The notes below the pieces were generated by a model, which was not told where the DNA came from, did no database searches, and worked only from the letters and a program-made list of their open reading frames with translations. 64,000 nt of DNA, taken from the NCBI GenBank assembly GCA_045105235.1, contig JBGCDH010000076.1, forward strand, positions 23,262-87,261, in the 5' to 3' direction. Shown here piece after piece: positions 31,611-40,508 of this stretch (the first letter of the stretch is position 1; every line of letters starts with the position of its first letter). The position numbers and the translations under genes were made by a program. Origin of the DNA: GCA-2684655 sp045105235. Its GTDB lineage: Bacteria > Planctomycetota > UBA1135 > UBA2386.

Positions 31611-31796
31611 ATGGCCAAGAAGTGCTTGAAGGTGAAGCAGCAACGCACGCCCAAGTTTTCGACTCGGGCGTACAGCCGCTGTCAGCTCTGCGGTCGTCCG
31701 CGCGCCTACTACCGAAAGTTCGGTATCTGTCGTTGCTGTTTCCGTAAACTCGCTCTGCAGGGGGAAATCCCCGGCGTGCGAAAGGCCTCGTGGTAA
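31611..31796 (+). CDS. rpsN: Ribosomal protein uS14, zinc-binding (type Z)
   Basis: 61 residues. Four Cys (CQLCGRP ... CRCC) form the zinc ribbon of the C+ short S14, as against the ~100-residue zinc-free form. The 126-base gap from rplE is long for this cluster and shows no second gene. Confidence 0.96.
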   Translation: MAKKCLKVKQQRTPKFSTRAYSRCQLCGRPRAYYRKFGICRCCFRKLALQGEIPGVRKASW

Positions 31797-31815
31797 CAGC
31801 AGGAGATTCGACGCC

Positions 31816-32211
31816 ATGATGACCGATCCGATCGCCGACATGCTGACCCGTATTCGCAATGCTCTGATGAGCGGCGCGAACAACTGCGTTGTGCCCGGTA
31901 GCCGCCTCAAGGTGGCCATCCTGGACACGCTCAAGCGTGAAGGTTTCATCGACCGCTACGAGGTTGCCTCGAACGGTCCTCGCTCGGCCGTGAGCATAGA
32001 GTTCCGTTTTGGCCCTGACGGCGAACGCGTGATCTCTTCACTGGCTCGCTTCAGCAAGCCTGGCTGCCGCCGCTATCGCTCGTGCAAGGAATTGCCGAAG
32101 GTGCGTGGTGGGCTCGGGATTGCCGTAGTTTCCACAAACCAAGGTGTGCTGTCGGACCGCGAGTGTCGTCAGCGCAAGGTCGGTGGTGAGGTGCTCTGCA
32201 CGGTGGATTGA
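31816..32211 (+). CDS. rpsH: Ribosomal protein uS8
   Basis: 131 residues; MTDPIADMLTRIRNALMSGA start and the C-terminal rRNA-binding GGLGIAVVSTNQGVLSDREC, GGEVLCTVD. In E. coli S8 represses the spc operon. ATG 31816 or 31819 could be used. Confidence 0.96.
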   Translation: MMTDPIADMLTRIRNALMSGANNCVVPGSRLKVAILDTLKREGFIDRYEVASNGPRSAVSIEFRFGPDGERVISSLARFSKPGCRRYRSCKELPKVRGGLGIAVVSTNQGVLSDRECRQRKVGGEVLCTVD

Positions 32212-32372
32212 TCCCGGCTGGCTGGCCCGTTCGACCGCGATTTCGCTGGGCTGACGTTCGCGTCGCCGTCCCGCGAAAGTGTCGTGCTCTAAGGATCCGC
32301 CACCGATTCACCACGTGCGTTGCTGCTCCCAGCCATCGCCCAATCCGCCTAGACCCATCCGTGTCCCAGGCC

Positions 32373-32387
32373 GCACACGTCGTGTGC
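32373..32387 (+). promoter_or_regulatory. Small hairpin in the rpsH-rplF gap
   Basis: GCACAC and GTGTGC form a 6-bp stem with loop GTC at 32373-32387, inside a 228-base gap that otherwise shows no gene. Confidence 0.25.
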
Positions 32388-32439
32388 CGCTTGTCGCCAC
32401 GGGCCTAACTTTCAGCAGAACTGTCGGAGAACGTATTCC

Positions 32440-32985
32440 ATGTCGAGAATTGGCAAGACACCTATCAGCGTGCCGAGCGGCGTCACCGTCGACGTCGCAG
32501 CCGACTCGGTGACCGTCAAGGGCCCAAAGGGGGAGCGCAAGCTGCCTCTTCGCTCTGAGATCAAGGTCGCCGTCGAAGACGGCAGCATGGTCGTCGACAC
32601 AAACGAGGACAGCCGCTTCGCCCACGCGATGCGCGGCACGATGCGTTCGCTGCTGAACAATGCCGTGACCGGCGTGACCGAGGGCTTCGTCAAGAAGCTG
32701 GAAGTGGCAGGCGTTGGCTTCGAGGTCGACCTCAAGGGCAAGGAGCTGATCCTCAAGATCGGCTTCAACATGCCCAAGAAGTTCCTGATCCCGGACACGG
32801 TCAAGGTTGAGTGCCCGACACTGACGTCGATTGTGATCAGCGGGGCCGACAACCAACAGGTTGGTCAGGTCGCGGCTGAGATCCGCAAGCTGCGCAAGCC
32901 GGAGCCTTACAAGGGCAAGGGCATCAAATACGAAGGCGAAGTCATCAAGCGCAAGGCCGGCAAGGCCTTCGCTTCTGGCGGCTAG
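32440..32985 (+). CDS. rplF: Ribosomal protein uL6
   Basis: 181 residues, SRIGKTPISVPSGVTVDVAA, VTGVTEGFVKKLEVAGVGF, and the C-terminal PEPYKGKGIKYEGEVIKRK, which binds near the GTPase centre. It lies 228 bases after rpsH. Confidence 0.97.
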   Translation: MSRIGKTPISVPSGVTVDVAADSVTVKGPKGERKLPLRSEIKVAVEDGSMVVDTNEDSRFAHAMRGTMRSLLNNAVTGVTEGFVKKLEVAGVGFEVDLKGKELILKIGFNMPKKFLIPDTVKVECPTLTSIVISGADNQQVGQVAAEIRKLRKPEPYKGKGIKYEGEVIKRKAGKAFASGG

Positions 32986-33065
32986 TCTGATCTGATTCGG
33001 TCCTGATCTGAGTCGCCGGGTTGACCCGCCGACACCACTGAACAACTGCATTCGCATTACCTGCA

Positions 33066-33434
33066 ATGACTTCGACCAAGAAGAAGCACAAGTCCCGTCG
33101 CGGCAAGGCGCTCTCGCTGCGTAAGCGACTGCGCATGCGCAGTGAGCGTCCACGTCTGTCGATCTTCCGCAGCCTGACCAACATCTCGGTTCAGGTCATC
33201 GATGATATCGATGGCAAGACCGTCGCTGCGGCCTCCTCGCTAGAGAAGGAAGTCAAGGGCTCGGTCGCGGGCATGAACAAGACCGACATCGCCAAGAAGA
33301 TCGGCGAAATGGTGGGGGAGCGCGCGAAGAAGGCGGGCGTCACCAGGGTTTCGCTGGATCGCGGCGCCTACAAGTATCACGGCCGGATCAAAGCGCTCGC
33401 CGACGGCGCGCGCGAAGCCGGCCTCGAGTTCTAA
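33066..33434 (+). CDS. rplR: Ribosomal protein uL18
   Basis: 122 residues, basic N-terminus (KKKHKSRRGKALSLRKRLRM), then RPRLSIFRSLTNISVQVIDD and the 5S-binding SLDRGAYKYHGRIKALADGA. Together with L5 it carries 5S rRNA into the 50S subunit. Confidence 0.96.
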   Translation: MTSTKKKHKSRRGKALSLRKRLRMRSERPRLSIFRSLTNISVQVIDDIDGKTVAAASSLEKEVKGSVAGMNKTDIAKKIGEMVGERAKKAGVTRVSLDRGAYKYHGRIKALADGAREAGLEF

Positions 33435-33446
33435 AGGAACACATCG

Positions 33447-33959
33447 ATGGCAAAGGGCACTATCAATCTCGTTCCGATCGACGAAGCGCTGGCCGCTGAC
33501 GTTGAAGATGACGTCGTCGCGATCAACCGCTCTGCAGCGGTGGTCAAGGGCGGTCGTCGCTTCTCCTTCAGCTCGCTAACGGTTGTCGGCAACCGGAACG
33601 GACTCGTCGGCATCGGCTACGGCAAAGGCCGTGAAGTTCCGATGGCAATCGAAAAGTCGGTCAAGGATGCGCGCAAGCAGATCATGCGCGTGGTCCGCGA
33701 AGGCACGACGATTCCGCACCCCGTGGACGGCGTCTACTGCTCGTCGACCGTGCGCTTGGTCCCGGCGGCGCCGGGAACGGGCATCATCGCCGGCAAGGCC
33801 GTGCGAAAGGTGCTGGAGCGCGCGGGTATCACGGACATCCTGACCAAGAACTACGGTTCGACCAATGCGCTCAACGTCGTCAAGGCGACGATGGTGGCGC
33901 TTAGCATGCTGCGCAGCCGCGAGGAAACCGCGAAGCTGCGAGGAGTGGAACTAGAATGA
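33447..33959 (+). CDS. rpsE: Ribosomal protein uS5
   Basis: 170 residues; double-stranded-RNA-binding-like N-terminal domain (INRSAAVVKGGRRFSFSSLT, VGIGYGKGREVPMAIEKSV) and SSTVRLVPAAPGTGIIAGKA. Located at the mRNA entry site with S3 and S4. It overlaps rplO by four bases, so no rpmD (L30) can sit between. Confidence 0.97.
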   Translation: MAKGTINLVPIDEALAADVEDDVVAINRSAAVVKGGRRFSFSSLTVVGNRNGLVGIGYGKGREVPMAIEKSVKDARKQIMRVVREGTTIPHPVDGVYCSSTVRLVPAAPGTGIIAGKAVRKVLERAGITDILTKNYGSTNALNVVKATMVALSMLRSREETAKLRGVELE

Positions 33960-34540
33960 ACCTCGCGGAAGCAAAGACGCTCGGTATCAAGTTCCCCGAT
34001 GTCAAGCGGCGCGGCCGTGGCACGGGATCCGGCAACGGCAAGACTGCGGGCAAGGGCCACAAGGGTGCGAAGGCGCGCTCCGGTTGGTCGCGCCGTATCG
34101 GTTGGGAGGGTGGCCAGATGCCGCTCTACCGCCGCTTGCCGAAGCGTGGTTTCAACAACAAGAACTTCGAGAAGAACTACACGGTCGTCAACGTCAAGGA
34201 CCTCGAGTCCTTCGACGCCGGCGCAGTTGTCGATCTCGCGGCGGTGCTCGGCAAGGGCCTGGCATCGAAGGCCAAGCACTCGGACCTCTTCAAGATCCTC
34301 GGCGACGGGGAGCTCAAGAAGTCGGTCACGGTGAAGGTGGACGCCATCACCAAGTCGGCCAAAGAGAAGATCGAGGCAGCCGGCGGAACCGTTGAGCTGA
34401 TCGCGAAGAAGGCCATGCGTCCGAAGTTTGTTGCCAAGGATGGCAGCAAGAAGACGCCGGGCAAGCCGCGCATTCGTCGTGGCAACGGCAAGGCAAGCCT
34501 GAACCCTGAAGTGGTCGAAGCGAAGGAAGGCGACGCCTAA
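33956..34540 (+). CDS. rplO: Ribosomal protein uL15
   Basis: 194 residues, longer than the usual ~145-150. The N-terminus RRGRGTGSGNGKTAGKGHKG and QMPLYRRLPKRGFNNKNFEK are diagnostic, as is IEAAGGTVELI. About 40 extra residues at the C-terminus are basic then acidic (RRGNGKASLNPEVVEAKEG). Coupled to rpsE by an ATGA overlap. Confidence 0.96.
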   Translation: MNLAEAKTLGIKFPDVKRRGRGTGSGNGKTAGKGHKGAKARSGWSRRIGWEGGQMPLYRRLPKRGFNNKNFEKNYTVVNVKDLESFDAGAVVDLAAVLGKGLASKAKHSDLFKILGDGELKKSVTVKVDAITKSAKEKIEAAGGTVELIAKKAMRPKFVAKDGSKKTPGKPRIRRGNGKASLNPEVVEAKEGDA

Positions 34541-34641
34541 ACGGCGCGCCGCAATCGTCCGCCGTTCGCCGAAATACGCGTAGTTCCAAGCCGCAGCCCT
34601 ACCGCCCTTAACGCCTCTTAGCTCCCGCAGCGAGACCCAGC

Positions 34642-36045
34642 ATGAACGTGTCGATCACCAACCTGTTCAAGGTGCCCGAGATCCGGAACAAGATCCTGAT
34701 CACGATGGGTCTGCTGCTGATCTACCGCGTCGGTTTTTTCATTCCGCTGCCGGGTGTGAACGCGGATGCGTTCCTCAACAACAGCAACAGCATGGAAGGC
34801 ATTGGCCGCCTGCTGGGCATGGCCAACGTGCTGACCGGTGGTTCGCTTCAGAGCGCCACGCTGTTCTCGCTCGGCGTCATGCCATACATCTCGGCAAGCA
34901 TCATCTTCAGCTTGCTGACGAAGGCTGTGCCGTCCCTGGAAAAGATCGCCAAGGAAGGCGCCAGCGGCCAACGCAAGATCAACCAGTACACGCGTCTCGC
35001 GACCGTGTTCATCTGCCTTGTGCAGTCCTGGTTTGTGATCGGTGGGGCGCTCGGCGGTGAAGACAACAAGATGCTCCATGCGGGCATCGACGAGTGGTTT
35101 GGGCTCTACACCATCGTCGTCATGGTCGCGCTCACTGCCGGCACGATGTTCATCATGTGGCTTGGTGAGCAGATCACCGAGCACGGCATCGGCAATGGCA
35201 TCTCGCTGATCATCATGGCGGGAATCATCTCGAACCTTGGTCCGGTGCTCGGCGCATCGATCACCGGCGGCACGATGGACACCGAAGCGTGGCAGAGCAT
35301 GCTGCTCTTCCTGGGCGCCTGGGCGGTCACGGTCGTCGCCGTGGTCTTTATGACCAAGGCGCAGCGTCGTATCCCGATCCAGCAGGCCAAGCAGGCTCGC
35401 GGTCGCCAGGTATACGGCGGTCAAAAGACCTACCTGCCGTTCAAGGTCAACCAGGCAGGCGTCATGCCGATCATCTTCGGCTCGGCGCTGCTGATGATCC
35501 CCGGCCTGATTGGCACAGCTCTAGGCAACACCTTCCTCGAGCAGTCGTTCGGCAACCAGCAGGGCTTCTGGTTCGTGCTTTCGTTCGCCGTGCTGATCTT
35601 CTTCTTCTCGTTCTTCTGGACGTCGATGATGTTCCAGCCGAACGACATCGCGAAGAACCTGCAGGAAGGCGGCTCGTTCATCCCCGGTATCCGACCCGGC
35701 AAGCCAACCGCCAAGTTCCTCGAGAACACGATGGTTCGCATCACCCTGGCGGGGGCGGCGTTCTTGGCTCTGATCGCGGTCATGCCGTCGCTGGTGGGCA
35801 CCACGGGTCGATCCTCTGACCAGGTCCTGCTCTACTTCATGTCCGGCACGTCCATCCTCATCGTGGTGGGGGTTGCTCTCGACATGGTGGAGAAGATCAA
35901 CGCCCTGCTCGTGATGCGGAACTACGAAGGCATCATGGCCGATGGCAGTGGCCCGGGCGCTCCGGGCGGCGGCGGTGAAGCTGCCGCAGGCGGAGCCGCG
36001 GGCGGCGGCGGCGGCGGCGGCTGGGGCCGACGTTCCCAGAGCTAG
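34642..36045 (+). CDS. secY: SecY preprotein translocase channel with Gly-rich tail
   Basis: Ten-helix channel of the Sec translocon, 467 residues. Motifs include VGFFIPLPGVN, LGVMPYISASIIFSLL (plug/gate region), IQQAKQARGRQVYGGQKTYL, VNQAGVMPIIFGSALL and NLQEGGSFIPGIRPGKPTAK (cytosolic loop for ribosome/SecA). The last ~35 residues form a Gly/Ala-rich cytosolic tail (GAPGGGGEAAAGGAAGGGG) ending WGRRSQS, not normal in SecY. It follows rplO after about 100 bases. Confidence 0.96.
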   Translation: MNVSITNLFKVPEIRNKILITMGLLLIYRVGFFIPLPGVNADAFLNNSNSMEGIGRLLGMANVLTGGSLQSATLFSLGVMPYISASIIFSLLTKAVPSLEKIAKEGASGQRKINQYTRLATVFICLVQSWFVIGGALGGEDNKMLHAGIDEWFGLYTIVVMVALTAGTMFIMWLGEQITEHGIGNGISLIIMAGIISNLGPVLGASITGGTMDTEAWQSMLLFLGAWAVTVVAVVFMTKAQRRIPIQQAKQARGRQVYGGQKTYLPFKVNQAGVMPIIFGSALLMIPGLIGTALGNTFLEQSFGNQQGFWFVLSFAVLIFFFSFFWTSMMFQPNDIAKNLQEGGSFIPGIRPGKPTAKFLENTMVRITLAGAAFLALIAVMPSLVGTTGRSSDQVLLYFMSGTSILIVVGVALDMVEKINALLVMRNYEGIMADGSGPGAPGGGGEAAAGGAAGGGGGGGWGRRSQS

Positions 36046-36111
36046 TTCGCACGTAGCCGCTACACGCGGCGTCCAAGAAATACCAACCCCGATCCTTCCG
36101 ACCTTCACCTG

Positions 36112-36783
36112 ATGTCCAACGACCTGCAAGCTCGCTGCGTGTTCCTCGGTGCCCCTGGCGCCGGCAAGGGCACACAGGCCAAGCGCGTCGCCGCGGATCG
36201 TGGCTTGCTGCACATCTCGACGGGGGACATGCTGCGGGCGGCGGTCAAGTCTGGCAGCGAGCTGGGTGTTCATGCCAAGTCGTTCATGGATGCGGGCAAG
36301 CTCGTCCCCGACCAACTGATCATTGATATGGTCAAGGTCCGGATTGCGGAGCCGGATGCACGGGCGAACGGCTCATCATCAGCCTGGATCCTGGACGGCT
36401 TCCCACGTACACTTCCGCAGGCGGAAGCACTGGACCAGAACCTGTCCGGAGCCGAAGCGCTGACCCACGTGATCTCCTTCGCCGTGCCGGAAGAGGTCTT
36501 GATGGGACGCCTTACCGGTCGTCGGACGTGCTCGAAGTGTGGTGCCATTTGGCATGTCGAGTACAAGCCCACGAGCGCCGAAGGCGTCTGCGATGCGTGT
36601 GGTGGTGAACTAACCCAACGTTCGGACGATCGCGAAGAAGCGATCGGCGCGCGTCTTCAAGAGTATCGATCGCTGACGGCGCCCTTGCTGGCGTACTATG
36701 GCGATCGTGGTGTATTGAAGGAGGTCGATGCGAATCGATCTCCTGACGTCGTTTTCCAGGAGCTGCTGAAGCAAATGCAATGA
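36112..36783 (+). CDS. adk: Adenylate kinase with zinc-binding LID
   Basis: 223 residues, catalysing ATP + AMP = 2 ADP. P-loop FLGAPGAGKGTQAKR, NMP domain HISTGDMLRAAV, DGFPRTLPQAEAL, and a long LID with CSKCG ... CDACGG (from about residue 140), two Cys pairs that fit a structural zinc. The downstream infA overlaps its stop, so map, usual at this point, is absent. Confidence 0.96.
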   Translation: MSNDLQARCVFLGAPGAGKGTQAKRVAADRGLLHISTGDMLRAAVKSGSELGVHAKSFMDAGKLVPDQLIIDMVKVRIAEPDARANGSSSAWILDGFPRTLPQAEALDQNLSGAEALTHVISFAVPEEVLMGRLTGRRTCSKCGAIWHVEYKPTSAEGVCDACGGELTQRSDDREEAIGARLQEYRSLTAPLLAYYGDRGVLKEVDANRSPDVVFQELLKQMQ

Positions 36784-37031
36784 CCGATGGATCGGAGCCG
36801 TCCCACCCTAAGCTGGATGCCAAGGGAGAGGGGGAGCGAGCCACTGTGCTTGAGCCCCTAAACAACGGACTGTTTCGATTGCAGATGGCCGACGGACGAC
36901 TCGTCGTGGCACATGTATCTAAGGATCTGCGGATGGCGTTCTCACGTCTGCTCGCAGGAGACCCGGTACTTGTCAACGTGAGTCCGTTCGATCCAAACAG
37001 GGCCCGCATCTGCAAGTTACTCGATCGGTAG
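36780..37031 (+). CDS. infA: Translation initiation factor IF-1 (divergent)
   Basis: 83 residues with the S1-like OB-fold: GERATVLEPLNNGLFRLQMA, VVAHVSKDLRMAFSRLLAGD and VNVSPFDPNRARI correspond to the IF-1 core (canonical ISGKMRKNFIRILPGD and ELSPYDLTRGRI). About 12 extra polar residues at the N-terminus and several unusual substitutions make it divergent. It overlaps adk by four bases. Confidence 0.9.
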   Translation: MTDGSEPSHPKLDAKGEGERATVLEPLNNGLFRLQMADGRLVVAHVSKDLRMAFSRLLAGDPVLVNVSPFDPNRARICKLLDR

Positions 37032-37090
37032 TTCGCTAGACTCAGCTCCACCCGCAGAACCAACTTTCCTCCAAAACCAGCAGAACTGTC

Positions 37091-37207
37091 GTGAAGGTCA
37101 GAGCCAGCGTCCGTCGCATGTGCGACAAGTGCAAGGTCGTCAAGCGCCGTGGGATCGTGCGCGTCATCTGTGAAAACCCGCGCCACAAGCAGCGCCAGGG
37201 TAAGTAG
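37091..37207 (+). CDS. rpmJ: Ribosomal protein bL36
   Basis: 38 residues with GTG start: VKVRASVRRMCDKCKVVKRR, then GIVRVICENPRHKQRQG. The zinc ligands C-C-C-H are all present (CDKC, C, H). It stands in its usual place between infA and rpsM. A TAGACT element at 37037-37042 just upstream could be a -10 box, without a clear -35. Confidence 0.95.
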   Translation: MKVRASVRRMCDKCKVVKRRGIVRVICENPRHKQRQGK

Positions 37208-37239
37208 CCTCTCGCCACACCCCCCGTCAGGATCCCCAT

Positions 37240-37617
37240 ATGCCCAGACTTCTTGGTGTCGACATCCCGAATGAAAAGCGCATCGATATTGCGCTTCAGT
37301 ACCTCTACGGCGTTGGCCCGGCCGTGGCCAAGAAGTGCCTGGAGGAGCTAGCGATCAGTCCCACAGTCCGTGCAAAGGACCTCAAGGACGACGAGGTCGC
37401 CAACATTGCTGGATACCTCGAGCAAAACTTCCCGGTCGAAGGTGCTCTGCGTCGTCAAAACATGCAGAACATCACCCGACTGAAGGAGATTTACTGCTAC
37501 CGCGGTCTGCGCCACCGGCGCGGCCTACCCGTGCACGGGCAGCGCACACGCTGCAACGCGCGAACCCGTAAGGGCCCGCGTAAGACCGTTGCCAACAAGA
37601 AGATCCTGAGGAAGTAG
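37240..37617 (+). CDS. rpsM: Ribosomal protein uS13
   Basis: 125 residues; PRLLGVDIPNEKRIDIALQY, YGVGPAVAKKCLEE (helix-hairpin-helix) and the basic end GLRHRRGLPVHGQRTRCNAR, TRKGPRKT. S13 contacts P-site tRNA and forms an inter-subunit bridge. Confidence 0.97.
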   Translation: MPRLLGVDIPNEKRIDIALQYLYGVGPAVAKKCLEELAISPTVRAKDLKDDEVANIAGYLEQNFPVEGALRRQNMQNITRLKEIYCYRGLRHRRGLPVHGQRTRCNARTRKGPRKTVANKKILRK

Positions 37618-37639
37618 GCCGAGGCCGCGAGAACTACTG

Positions 37640-38020
37640 ATGAGCGATAAGAAGAAAGCCAAGGTCCGTAAGAATGTCGGCAAGGCCGTCGCCCACGTGA
37701 AGGCGTCGTTCAACAACACGATCGTCACGGTCGTGGACCTTGCCGGCCAGGTCATCGCCTGGGATTCGGCGGGAACGATTGGATACAAGGGCTCCCGCAA
37801 GAGCACGCCATTTGCTGCACAGCGCGCCGCCGAGAAGGTGGCCGACAAGTGCAAGAAGATGGGTGTTCACGAAATGGAAGTGCTGGTGCGTGGTCCGGGT
37901 TCGGGGCGCGAGTCGGCGGTCCGAGCGCTGGCGAACTCCGGTATTGACGTGAAGTGCATCGAAGATTGCACCCCGTTGCCACACAATGGCTGCCGGCCGC
38001 GCAAGCGTCGCCGCGTCTGA
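37640..38020 (+). CDS. rpsK: Ribosomal protein uS11
   Basis: 126 residues; AHVKASFNNTIVTVVDLAGQ, SRKSTPFAAQRAAEKVADKC and the C-terminal PLPHNGCRPRKRRRV that enters the platform rRNA. Follows rpsM by 22 bases. Confidence 0.97.
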   Translation: MSDKKKAKVRKNVGKAVAHVKASFNNTIVTVVDLAGQVIAWDSAGTIGYKGSRKSTPFAAQRAAEKVADKCKKMGVHEMEVLVRGPGSGRESAVRALANSGIDVKCIEDCTPLPHNGCRPRKRRRV

Positions 38021-38076
38021 TCCCCTAGGGCCTGCTCTCACCTAGGGCTTGGCCACCAACTACAAGACAAACTGTA

Positions 38077-38700
38077 ATGGCACGTAACGACACGAACGTC
38101 TGCAAGCTTTGCCGCCGAGAGGGCGTGAAGCTGTTCCTGAAGGGGCAGCGCTGCTTCTCAGAAAAGTGTGCGGTCAACCGCCGCAACTATCCGCCGGGTC
38201 AGCATGTCCGTCCTCGTAAGGGCACCGACTATGGCACCCAGCTTCGTGAGAAGCAGAAGTGCAAGCGCATCTATGGAGTGCTCGAGCGCCAGTTCCAGCA
38301 CTACTTCGACATTGCGCGTCGCCAAAAGGGCAACACCGGTGAGAACCTGCTGATCCTGATGGAGCGTCGTCTCGACAACGTTCTGCTCAGCCTCGGTCTG
38401 GCGTTCTCGCGCTTTGACGCTCGTCAGATGGTGGCCCACGGCCACGTGCACGTGAACGGCCGTCGCCTGGACATCCCGAGCTACCTGGTGCGCGCGAACG
38501 ACGAGATCTCGATCAAGGGCAAGGAGAAGATCACCAAGAAGGCTGGTGACGCCATCGAGATGAACAAGGGTCGTCCGCTGCCGGGCTGGCTCGAAGCAAC
38601 CCCGGGCAACCACAAGGGCCGTGTCATCCAGCTGCCAAAGCGGGAAGATGTCAGCGTCGAAATCAACGAGCAGCTCATCGTCGAGCTCTGCTCCAAGTAA
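38077..38700 (+). CDS. rpsD: Ribosomal protein uS4, zinc-containing form
   Basis: 207 residues. The N-terminal Cys set (CKLCRREGVKLFLKGQRC, then C) marks the C+ form. The S4 RNA-binding domain is RRLDNVLLSLGLAFSRFDAR, QMVAHGHVHVNGRRLDIPSY. In E. coli S4 represses the alpha operon. Confidence 0.97.
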   Translation: MARNDTNVCKLCRREGVKLFLKGQRCFSEKCAVNRRNYPPGQHVRPRKGTDYGTQLREKQKCKRIYGVLERQFQHYFDIARRQKGNTGENLLILMERRLDNVLLSLGLAFSRFDARQMVAHGHVHVNGRRLDIPSYLVRANDEISIKGKEKITKKAGDAIEMNKGRPLPGWLEATPGNHKGRVIQLPKREDVSVEINEQLIVELCSK

Positions 38701-38827
38701 CCTGCAGCCTGTGCTGCGTCAGGCGCTCCTCTGGGAGCGCACGGCGTTGTGTAGGCAACCGACACTCGTGCCGAAAGGCGTCGACCCTGAGTCGCTCGAG
38801 CTGTCTGCCCCTTAGCAAAGATCAAAC

Positions 38828-39826
38828 ATGCGTATTCGTTGGCGTAACTTCGAGCTGCCGTCGCAGGTCCGACTTGAGCGAGAGACCGCAACCCAGCAGT
38901 TCGGCCGCTTCACCGTGGAGCCGTTCGAGAAGGGCTTTGGCACGACGATTGGCAATGGCCTTCGTCGCGTCCTGCTCTCGTCGATCGAGGGCACCGCAGT
39001 CACTTGGGTCCGCATCGATGGCGTCGTGCACGAGTTTTCGACGATCCAGGGCGTGCTCGAAGACGTCACGCAGATCGTTCTGAACATCAAGAAGCTGCGG
39101 GTCAAGCTGCATACGGACGCACCGACGACCCTGCGCCTCGACGTCAGCGAAAAGGGCGACGTGCTCGCCGAGAAGATCGAAGGCGACCACACCGTCGAGA
39201 TCGCGAACCCCGACCTGAAGATCTGCACGCTGACCGAAGACGTGCGCTTCTTCTGCGAAATGCAGGTCCGCAAGGGCCGTGGCTACGTCACCGCCGAAGA
39301 GAACGTTCAGGACGACCTAGAGATCGGCACGATTCCGGTGGACTCGATCTTCAGTCCGGTGCACCGCGTTCGCTACGCAATCGAAAACACGCGCGTCGGC
39401 AAGTCCACGGACTACGACCGTCTCGTTTTGGAGATTTGGACCGATGGCACGGTGTCGCCGGAGATGGGGTTGGTCGAGGCCAGCAAGATCTACCGCAAGC
39501 ACCTCAACCCATTCGTCCAGTACTTCGAGATGAAGGAAGACCTGGCCGTCGAAGGCGGCGTGCTCGCACCGGAAGGTGACGAGGGCGCACGTCGTCGCGA
39601 GATGGTGGACCTGTTGAACAAGTCGATCGACATGCTGGAGCTGTCGGTTCGTTCGAAGAACTGTCTCGACAGTGAGAACGTCGCTCTGATGCGCGACCTG
39701 GTCCAGATGAGCGAGCCCGAGCTCCTCAAGGTCCGCAACTTTGGCAAGACGTCCCTCAAGGAAGTCAAGTCGAAGCTCGCGGCGCTGGGCCTGTCGCTCG
39801 GCATGAACGTCGAGGAATACAAGTAG
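38828..39826 (+). CDS. rpoA: RNA polymerase alpha subunit
   Basis: 332 residues. N-terminal assembly domain with RFTVEPFEKGFGTTIGNGLR, RVLLSSIEGTAVTWVRIDGV and HEFSTIQGVLEDVTQIVLN; the C-terminal DNA/activator-binding domain has the helix-hairpin-helix LSVRSKNCLDSENVALMRDL and LKVRNFGKTSLKEVKSKLAA. Alpha seeds RNA polymerase assembly. It is 127 bases from rpsD. Confidence 0.97.
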   Translation: MRIRWRNFELPSQVRLERETATQQFGRFTVEPFEKGFGTTIGNGLRRVLLSSIEGTAVTWVRIDGVVHEFSTIQGVLEDVTQIVLNIKKLRVKLHTDAPTTLRLDVSEKGDVLAEKIEGDHTVEIANPDLKICTLTEDVRFFCEMQVRKGRGYVTAEENVQDDLEIGTIPVDSIFSPVHRVRYAIENTRVGKSTDYDRLVLEIWTDGTVSPEMGLVEASKIYRKHLNPFVQYFEMKEDLAVEGGVLAPEGDEGARRREMVDLLNKSIDMLELSVRSKNCLDSENVALMRDLVQMSEPELLKVRNFGKTSLKEVKSKLAALGLSLGMNVEEYK

Positions 39827-39864
39827 CTCGCGTTGGCCCGTAGGCCGCTAGCAGGAATATAGTT

Positions 39865-40317
39865 ATGAAGCATAAGGTCGCAGGTAAGCACCTCAACCGG
39901 AACAGCGCGCACCGTAAGGCGCTGCGCATGAACTTCTGTGTGTCGGTGATCAAGCACGAGCGCGTGTCCACGACGATCGCCAAAGCCAAGGCGATGCGCC
40001 CGTTCATCGAGAAGATGATCACGCTCGCCAAGCGCGGTGACGAGACCAACCGTCTCCACCGGATTCGCCAAGCGGTCTCGCTGCTGCAGGACAAGACGGC
40101 GGTCAAGAAGCTGTTCGACGAGATCGGGCCTCGCTTCCAAAACCGCGCGGGTGGCTACACGCGCATCCTGCGCCTTCCCGATCACCGCATCGGCGATGGC
40201 AGCACGCGCGCCATCCTTGAGCTCGTCGAAAACGACGTGCTCGAGCGCCAGATCAAGGCACAGGAAGAAGCCGAAGCTCAGGTCGACGAGACCGAAGAAG
40301 CAGAAGCGCAGGCCTGA
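39865..40317 (+). CDS. rplQ: Ribosomal protein bL17 with acidic tail
   Basis: 150 residues; MKHKVAGKHLNRNSAHRKAL start, STTIAKAKAMRPFIEKMITL, and FQNRAGGYTRILRLPDHRIG. The last ~25 residues are Glu/Ala-rich (QEEAEAQVDETEEAEAQ), similar in style to the tail on uL22. Last gene of the ribosomal super-cluster. Confidence 0.96.
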   Translation: MKHKVAGKHLNRNSAHRKALRMNFCVSVIKHERVSTTIAKAKAMRPFIEKMITLAKRGDETNRLHRIRQAVSLLQDKTAVKKLFDEIGPRFQNRAGGYTRILRLPDHRIGDGSTRAILELVENDVLERQIKAQEEAEAQVDETEEAEAQA

Positions 40318-40384
40318 TCCGTCTGGAGCCGGCGGGCCCGTCCCAGCAGATGCGGCGAGCGCCCGCCCCAGATCGTCCAGTCTC

Positions 40385-40427
40385 GGGGCGCCGGCCCCAG
40401 ACAGCGACGCGCTCTCGCCGCGAGAGC
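40385..40427. terminator. Hairpin pair between convergent rplQ and dnaE
   Basis: GGGGC (40385-40389) with GCCCC (40394-40398), then a perfect 7-bp stem GCTCTCG (40411-40417) / CGAGAGC (40421-40427). Lying in the 191-base gap between two converging genes, they could end transcription from both sides; neither has a T-run. Confidence 0.45.
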
Positions 40428-40508
40428 ACGCTCCATTCGTGCCGCCACCCGACGGCATACGGCTCCTAGGCGTGTCCAACCGGCCGTGACACCCGGACCC
40501 CGGATCCT

